Shown here one piece after another: positions 59,050-64,000 of a DNA stretch of 64,000 nucleotides; the stretch's first letter is position 1, and each line of letters starts with the position of its first letter. Origin of the DNA: Actinospineispora acaciae DSM 45401 (GTDB taxonomy: Bacteria > Actinomycetota > Actinomycetes > Mycobacteriales > Pseudonocardiaceae); the NCBI RefSeq assembly GCF_000620785.1, contig NZ_JIAI01000001.1, positions 1,674,001-1,738,000 on the forward strand, in the 5' to 3' direction. Below the pieces are notes generated by a model. The model made no database searches and was not told the origin of the DNA. It was given only the letters and a program-made list of their open reading frames with translations. Both the position numbers and the translations under genes were made by a program.

Positions 59050-59063
59050 TTCTGTATACAGAA
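59050..59063. promoter_or_regulatory. GntR-type operator between the MHS transporter and the ThDP enzyme genes
   Basis: TTCTGTATACAGAA is a perfect 14-base palindrome. The TGTATACA centre is characteristic of binding sites of GntR regulators with FCD effector domains. It is 61 bases from the transporter start and 40 bases from the ThDP enzyme start, and the GntR gene follows the latter. Confidence 0.75.
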
Positions 59064-59102
59064 GGTCAATCCTCTCTCGATGTGCTCGCGGAGGGATCGC
59101 TG

Positions 59103-60848
59103 ATGAACACGGGAACCGCGGCGGAGCTGGTCGGCACGCCGACCGACACGATCACCGGGCGCGGCGCCGACCTGCTGGTGGAGTCGCTGGTGCGGGCCGG
59201 CGTGCGGGAGCTGTTCGGGCTGCCCGGCGACACCGGGGTGGTGCTCTACGACGCGCTGCACCGCCGTGCCGGGGACATCCGGCACGTGCTGGCCCGCGAC
59301 GAGCGGCACGCCGCGTACATGGCCGACGCGTACGCCCGGGTCACCGGCAGGGCCGGGGTGGTCGAGGTGTCCTCCGGCGGCGGCGTCACGTACGTGGTCG
59401 GCGGGCTGGGCGAGGCGCTCGCGGCCGGGGTGCCGCTGCTGGTGATCACCAGCGACATCCACACCGGCTCCCGGGGCGGCGGGGCGCTCACCGAGATCGA
59501 CCAGCCGGCGCTGTTCGCGGCGGTCACCAAGCGGACGTTCGTGGTGACCGACGCCGCCGAGATCCCCGGCGCCGTCGAGGACGCACTGCGCGCGGCCACC
59601 TCCGGCCGGCCCGGGCCGGTCGCGGTGATCGTCCCCGAGGACGTACTGGACGAGAAGGCGACCGCCGAGCTGTCCCCGCCTCGTGACCGGCTGGCCGCCC
59701 CCGCCGTGCGGCGGCCGGCCGCCGACGTGAGCCCCGCCGTGCGGGCGCTGGAGTCGGCCCGCCGGCCGGCGCTGCTGGTCGGCGGCGGGGCGCACTTCTC
59801 GCGGTGCTACGCCGGCATCGCCGCGCTCGCCGACCGGCTCGGCGCCGGGGTGGCCACCACCATCCACGGCAAGGGCGCGATCGCCGACGACAGCCCGTGG
59901 GCGCTCGGGGTGGCCGGCAACAACGGCGGGTCCGCGCTGGCCAACGAGTACCTCGCCGCCTCGGACGTGGTGCTGGTGGTCGGTTCCCGCGCGAACGCCA
60001 CCGACACCGACTCGTTCACCGCGCCGCCCCGCTCCGCCACCGTGATCGCGGTCGACGTCGACCCGTCCCGGGTGCTGCGCAACTACCCCGACGCGCTACC
60101 GCTCGCCGGCGACGCCGCGACCGTGCTCGACCAGATCCTCACTGACCTGTCCATTGTGGACACCGGTGCGACGCGGCGGGACGACATCGCCGCGCGCCGC
60201 GCGCGGACCACGCCAGAGACGCCGGCCGTGGCCCCGCCCGGCACGCTCCCGGTCGGCGAGGTGATCGCCGCGCTCGCCGACGTCATTGCCGACGCCGACC
60301 CGATCGTGGTGGTCGACCCGGGCGCGCCCACCCCGGCCGTGGCCGACGGCTGGCCGGTGCGGGAGGCCGGCAGGCGGATCGTCGTACCCCGAGGTCACGG
60401 CCCGATGGGCTACGCGATCCCGGCCGCGGTCGGCGCGGCGGTCGCCCGCCCGGGCCGCCCGGTGCTCGCGCTGACCGCGGACGGCAGCTTCGCGATGAGC
60501 TGCGGCGAGCTGGAGACCATCGCCCGGCTCGGGCTGCCGGTCATCGCGGTGCAGCTGACCAACCACAGCCTCGGCTGGATCAAGATGTTGCAACACCTGT
60601 ACCAGGACCGGCGGTACTTCGGGGTGGATCCCGGCCCGATCGACGCGGTCGCGGTGGCCCGGGCGTGCGGCCTGTCCGCCGCCAGGCCGGAGTCCGTGGC
60701 CGACCTGCGCGAGCGGGTACGGACCGCGCTGCGCGAAAATACCGCGCTGTACCTGGACGTCGAGGTCCCGCACATGATCGACGCGGTGCCTCAGGTGCCG
60801 GCCTGGCACCGCGCGCTGTCCGGCGACCGCACCCGCCCCGTGTACTAG
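59103..60848 (+). CDS. Thiamine diphosphate-dependent enzyme (acetolactate synthase / decarboxylase family)
   Basis: A 581-residue three-domain ThDP protein. The N-terminal PYR domain has LFGLPGDTGVVLYDAL and the catalytic Glu in LARDERHAAYMADAYARVTG. A central domain follows (about 200-340). The PP domain has the cofactor motif LTADGSFAMSCGELETIARL with Asn in QLTNHSLG. GGAGGG before ATG 59103 decides the start. The class covers acetolactate synthase, benzoylformate and oxalyl-CoA decarboxylases and sulfoacetaldehyde acetyltransferase; substrate unknown. Co-directional with the GntR regulator 10 bases later. Confidence 0.88.
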   Translation: MNTGTAAELVGTPTDTITGRGADLLVESLVRAGVRELFGLPGDTGVVLYDALHRRAGDIRHVLARDERHAAYMADAYARVTGRAGVVEVSSGGGVTYVVGGLGEALAAGVPLLVITSDIHTGSRGGGALTEIDQPALFAAVTKRTFVVTDAAEIPGAVEDALRAATSGRPGPVAVIVPEDVLDEKATAELSPPRDRLAAPAVRRPAADVSPAVRALESARRPALLVGGGAHFSRCYAGIAALADRLGAGVATTIHGKGAIADDSPWALGVAGNNGGSALANEYLAASDVVLVVGSRANATDTDSFTAPPRSATVIAVDVDPSRVLRNYPDALPLAGDAATVLDQILTDLSIVDTGATRRDDIAARRARTTPETPAVAPPGTLPVGEVIAALADVIADADPIVVVDPGAPTPAVADGWPVREAGRRIVVPRGHGPMGYAIPAAVGAAVARPGRPVLALTADGSFAMSCGELETIARLGLPVIAVQLTNHSLGWIKMLQHLYQDRRYFGVDPGPIDAVAVARACGLSAARPESVADLRERVRTALRENTALYLDVEVPHMIDAVPQVPAWHRALSGDRTRPVY

Positions 60849-60858
60849 AAACCGGATC

Positions 60859-61500
60859 ATGAAAGAAGCCACGGCGCCACCCCTGGGCAGCACCGCCTAC
60901 CAGCGGCTGCGCTGGGACATCGTGCACGGCGTGCTGCGCCCGAACGAGGCGCTGATCGAGGGGGAGCTGTCCGAGCGGCTGGGCATCTCCCGCACCCCCG
61001 TGCGGGAGAGCCTGCAACGCCTCGCCGACGACGGCCTGATCGTGATGCGCCGGCGCCGCTGGTACGTCTACGAGCACACCGCCGAGGAGATCAAGGAGAT
61101 CTACGAGATCAGGGCCGCACAGGAGGGGTTCGCCGCCCGGCTGGCCTGCCAGCGCGCCACCGACGAGCAGATCGCCGAGATCGCCGCCGCCGCGGCCGAG
61201 GTGGACAGGTCCGGCGCCGACGACTGGGTCGCCGCGAACGACGACTTCCACGAGCTGATCAACGCGGCGTGCGGGAACCGGCGGCTGGTCGAGCTGATCG
61301 GCAAGTCGCGGCTGTTCCACTTCAACCGCCGCCTGGCCAACGGCTACTCCCCCGACCAACGGGCCAGGTCCGCCGCCCAGCACCGAGCCATCGTGGCCGC
61401 CTTCACCGCCCGCGACCCGGCCGCCGCCGAGGCGCTGGTGCGCGAGCACGTGCTCGACGCCGCCGACATCGCCGCCCGGATCATCGGCTTGGTTCGGTGA
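60859..61500 (+). CDS. GntR family transcriptional regulator (FadR/FCD subgroup)
   Basis: A 213-residue protein: GntR winged helix at about 10-75 (AYQRLRWDIVHGVLRPNEAL, LGISRTPVRESLQRLADDGL) and an FCD all-helical effector domain with the metal-binding Asp/His positions (DDFHELINAACGNRRLVELI, QHRAIVAAFTARD, LVREHVLDA). It presumably represses the flanking operons through the palindrome at 59050-59063. Its 3' end overlaps the convergent dehydrogenase gene by 20 bases. Confidence 0.92.
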   Translation: MKEATAPPLGSTAYQRLRWDIVHGVLRPNEALIEGELSERLGISRTPVRESLQRLADDGLIVMRRRRWYVYEHTAEEIKEIYEIRAAQEGFAARLACQRATDEQIAEIAAAAAEVDRSGADDWVAANDDFHELINAACGNRRLVELIGKSRLFHFNRRLANGYSPDQRARSAAQHRAIVAAFTARDPAAAEALVREHVLDAADIAARIIGLVR

Positions 61501-62626
61501 GCCGAGCGCGGGTGACAACGACCTTGGTGGCGGGCGCGAGCATTGCCCTCGGGGCGTCTTCCCAGTCCGCGAGCACTCCCGTCACCAGCTCGGGGCGCAG
61601 GCTCCCGGTGGCCACGGCGGCGAGCACGGCGGGAAGTTCCGCTCGCGCGTTGGCGAGCCCGGTGGCCACCGTGCCCTGGCGGACGTAGAGCTCCCACATG
61701 GGCACCCGGGTACCCGCCGTGAAGTAGATGGCCACCGAGGTGCAGATCCCGCCCGGGGCAAGGCTGCGTGTCGCGTACGCCAGCGCGCCCCGTTCGCCGT
61801 TGGCGTCGACCACCACCGGGTAGTCGCCCCGGCGAGCCGGCATCCGGCGCCAGGAGGCCGCGCGTTCCACGGGGCGGGCGCCGAGTCGCCGCGCGATCTC
61901 GAGGCGTTCCGGGTCGGTGTCGAGGTAGTCCACCGATCCCGCGCCCAGGGCCACGGCGCTCGCCGCGGCGTACAGCCCCACGCTCTTCGCCCGACCGCCG
62001 AGCACCAGCACCGGCGCCGACGGCCAGCGGCGAAGCGGTCCGGCGACCGCCCGCCAGCCGTCCGGGATGTTGTCGGCGGCGCTGGCCAGGGTCACCGGTT
62101 CGACGTCCGGCGGAATGGGCAGCAACATGTGGTCGGCGTGGGGAACCCGGAGGCGGTCGGTCATCGTCCCGCCCCAGCCGCCGGTCGCCGCGCCGAGCCC
62201 GTACATCGACACGGGCGTGCGCCTGTCGGTGGTGCACGACGCCGTCAGCCCGCGCGAGCACGCCCGGCAGCCGCCGCACGAGACCTGGAACGGAACGACG
62301 ACGACGTCACCGCGACGCACCGAGCGGACCTCGCCGCCGACCTCGAGGACCTCGGCCACGCACTCGTGACCGAACGGGAACGGGCCGGTGAAGGGCCTGC
62401 GGCCCAGATCGCCGAGCAGGCGCCGGTCAACGATCCCGGCCGCGTGCGCGAGTCGCAGCGGCCGGCCCAGGTCATGGCGGAGGAACGCATCGTCAAGATC
62501 ACACCGGGCGACGGCGATGGGCCGAACGATCGCGTCCGTCCCGACCGTCACGCCGATGTCGGGCGCCTCGGCCCAGTCGAGCGTTCCCTTGCGCACGTAC
62601 AGGAGGGTTCGCACGACAGCAGTCAA
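61481..62626 (-). CDS. Zinc-dependent MDR alcohol dehydrogenase
   Basis: A 381-residue medium-chain dehydrogenase. Catalytic zinc positions: Cys in VARCDLDDAF, and His-Glu in FPFGHECVAEVLEVGG. The structural zinc loop CGGCRACSRGLTASC is intact. A Rossmann region follows (VLVLGGRAKSVGLYAAASAV, a variant Gly-rich loop) with Asp after the second strand (DYLDTDPERL), suggesting NAD preference. An unusually long loop after the catalytic Cys (LRHDLGRPLRLAHAAG) is seen. Substrate unknown. Confidence 0.87.
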   Translation of the reverse strand: MTAVVRTLLYVRKGTLDWAEAPDIGVTVGTDAIVRPIAVARCDLDDAFLRHDLGRPLRLAHAAGIVDRRLLGDLGRRPFTGPFPFGHECVAEVLEVGGEVRSVRRGDVVVVPFQVSCGGCRACSRGLTASCTTDRRTPVSMYGLGAATGGWGGTMTDRLRVPHADHMLLPIPPDVEPVTLASAADNIPDGWRAVAGPLRRWPSAPVLVLGGRAKSVGLYAAASAVALGAGSVDYLDTDPERLEIARRLGARPVERAASWRRMPARRGDYPVVVDANGERGALAYATRSLAPGGICTSVAIYFTAGTRVPMWELYVRQGTVATGLANARAELPAVLAAVATGSLRPELVTGVLADWEDAPRAMLAPATKVVVTRARLTEPSR

Positions 62627-62647
62627 GCAGCTCGCGCCGTCACGGGC

Positions 62648-64000
62648 TCATGAGCCGTCCCGGGCGCGCAGCTCGGCGCGCCGGACCTTGCCGGTCGCCG
62701 AGCGCGGCAGCTCGTCGACGAACTCGACGTGTCGCGGGTAGGCGAACCGGGAGTACCGCTCGCGGGCGAAGCGCTGGATCTCCTCGGCCAGGCTCGCGTC
62801 CGGCCGGTGGCCGTCGGCCAGCTCCAGCCACGCCTTGACCGCCTGCCCGCGCACCGGGTCGGGCACGCCCACCACGGCGGCGTCGGCCACCGCCGGGTGC
62901 GCCCGCAGCGCCGACTCCACCTCGTACGGCCCCACCCGGTAACCCGACGTCTTGATCACGTCGTCGGTGCGGCCGAGGAACCAGAAGTAGCCGTCGGCGT
63001 CGGTCACGGCCTGGTCGCTGGTCCGGTACCAGTCGCCGCCGAAGTCCCGGCGGGCGTCCTCCGGGCGGTTCCAGTAGCCGAGCGGGAACTGCGGGTTGGA
63101 CCGCGCGCGCAGGCAGATCTCCCCCGGCTCGCCCACCGGGACCGGCCGCCCGTCGGGGTCGAGCAGGGCGACGTCCCAGCCCGGCAGCGGCCGGCCCACC
63201 GAGCCGTCGCGCACCGCGACGTTCGGGAAGTTGCCCAGCAGCGGGTACGACTCGGTCGAACCGTAGTAGTCCAGTGGTGTGCTCCCGAACTGCGCGCGGA
63301 ACCAGGCGATCAGGTCGGTGGTCAGCGGTTCGTTCGAGGAGCACACCGTGCGCAGTGCCTGCGGGTAGCGGGCGCCCGCGTCGGGCACCTCGGCCATGGT
63401 CTTGCGCAGGAACGTCGGGTTGACCAGCGCGGTGGTCACGCGGTTGCGGGACATGGATGCCAGCAGCCCGGCCGGGTCGAACCCGCCCTCGGGCCGGTAC
63501 ACCAGCTGGGTCGCCCCGGCGCGCAGCGGCCCGAGCAGCTTGGCCATCGACCACGCCCAGTCACCGGCCCCGTGGAACACGTCGCCCGGGCGCAGGTCGT
63601 GGCAGTAGCGGAACTCGTTGTGGCCCAGCAGCGTCCGGTGCGCGTGCACGATGCCCTTGGCCGCGCCGGTGGTGCCCGAGGTGTAGAAGATCAGCGCCGG
63701 GTCGTCGGCGGCCGTGTCCACCGTCGCGAACCTCGGCTCCGCCGCCCCGATCGCCGGGTCGTCCACGTCGACCACCCTGCCGTCGAACCCGCCGGCCCGG
63801 TCCAGCCCGGACGGCTCGGCGACCAGCACCGACACCCCCGCATCGGCCAGCCGGTAGCGGATCGGTTCGTCCGCCCACAGCAGCGACATCGTCACCAGGA
63901 TCGCCCCGGTGCGCAGCACGCCCAGGTAGGTCGCGGGGGTGTCCGGGCGCTGCGGCAGCAGCACCGCGACCCGGTCGCCCGGGCGGACCCCCAGCCGCCA
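62648..64000 (-). CDS. AMP-forming acyl-CoA synthetase, partial (5' end beyond the window)
   Basis: The frame is open from the right edge to the stop at 62648, about 450 residues. P-loop-like LIFYTSGTTGAAKGIVHAHR, then FHGAGDWAWSMAKLLGPLRA, DYYGSTESYPLLGNFP (A5 motif), WYRTSDQAVTDADGYFWFLG (A7/A8) and SATGKVRRAEL with the C-terminal catalytic Lys. This resembles acetyl-CoA and medium-chain acyl-CoA synthetases. The internal ATG at 63964 is not the true start because the upstream frame reads like the family (RLGVRPGDRVAVLLPQ). The gene lies 21 bases after the dehydrogenase on the same strand. Confidence 0.9.
   Translation of the reverse strand, partial: WRLGVRPGDRVAVLLPQRPDTPATYLGVLRTGAILVTMSLLWADEPIRYRLADAGVSVLVAEPSGLDRAGGFDGRVVDVDDPAIGAAEPRFATVDTAADDPALIFYTSGTTGAAKGIVHAHRTLLGHNEFRYCHDLRPGDVFHGAGDWAWSMAKLLGPLRAGATQLVYRPEGGFDPAGLLASMSRNRVTTALVNPTFLRKTMAEVPDAGARYPQALRTVCSSNEPLTTDLIAWFRAQFGSTPLDYYGSTESYPLLGNFPNVAVRDGSVGRPLPGWDVALLDPDGRPVPVGEPGEICLRARSNPQFPLGYWNRPEDARRDFGGDWYRTSDQAVTDADGYFWFLGRTDDVIKTSGYRVGPYEVESALRAHPAVADAAVVGVPDPVRGQAVKAWLELADGHRPDASLAEEIQRFARERYSRFAYPRHVEFVDELPRSATGKVRRAELRARDGS

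Overview
The window is about 64 kb of very GC-rich DNA (roughly 70-75% by eye). Genes are packed tightly, with many ATGA/GTGA start-stop overlaps and frequent GTG starts. The gene content (LacI-controlled peptide ABC transporter, cytochrome P450, DUF488, NarL-type two-component pair, class I lanthipeptide genes) suggests a filamentous actinomycete, most likely a Pseudonocardiales-type organism; the genus is inference. I saw no rRNA, tRNA, CRISPR array or intact insertion sequence.

Layout. 1-4782 (minus): an envelope/stress operon of a YqiJ-like OB-fold membrane protein, a YqiK-like flotillin and a large 'DNA repair ATPase' that runs off the left edge. 4900-7830: a scar of lower GC with gene fragments, one intact small-family gene (DUF7019-like), a frameshifted remnant and a truncated Nudix gene. 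7844-11623: arginase-family enzyme, PaiB-like protein, and a WYL regulator divergent from ridA-DUF488 with a perfect operator palindrome between them. 11595-19326: amidohydrolase plus a dpp-type peptide ABC transporter (including a permease-ATPase fusion) and a divergent LacI regulator. 19332-23036: P450 with its small partner, then a histidine kinase/response regulator pair. 23042-26849: catabolic operon (M24 creatinase-like protein, HIBADH-like dehydrogenase, YtcJ-like amidohydrolase) whose promoter carries sites like those beside the LacI gene. 26958-30078: a PtxD-like dehydrogenase, LysR regulator and MFS transporter, translationally coupled. 30116-37851: RpiR regulator, two M20 hydrolases, a glutamine synthetase-like ligase, an NCS1 permease and an amidohydrolase pair in which the second member has lost the metal ligands; together probably a nitrogen-compound uptake and degradation locus. 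37844-47004: siderophore-type binding protein, VOC protein, M43 protease, HAD and M28 (probably one gene broken by a base deletion), MFS exporter, lipoprotein, pseudokinase and a Tat-exported PhoD phosphatase. 47038-49097: SAF-type oxidoreductase coupled to a BKACE-family enzyme.

49222-55847 is a compact class I lanthipeptide cluster: a 58-residue precursor with an FDLD leader box and four cysteines near its C-terminus, full-length LanB, LanC and an ABC exporter. I do not recognise the core peptide, and it is the best candidate here for an undescribed product. 55857-61500: FAD oxidase, Asp/Glu racemase-like protein and MHS transporter, divergent from a ThDP enzyme and GntR regulator, with a perfect CTGTATACAG palindrome between them. 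61481-64000: a zinc-type MDR dehydrogenase and the start of an acyl-CoA synthetase cut by the right edge.

A recurring oddity is that four reading frames break at runs of C (or G) in a way that one extra base would repair. This points either to homopolymer undercalls in the assembly or to real decay. All functional calls come from reading motifs and from memory of families; no database search was run.
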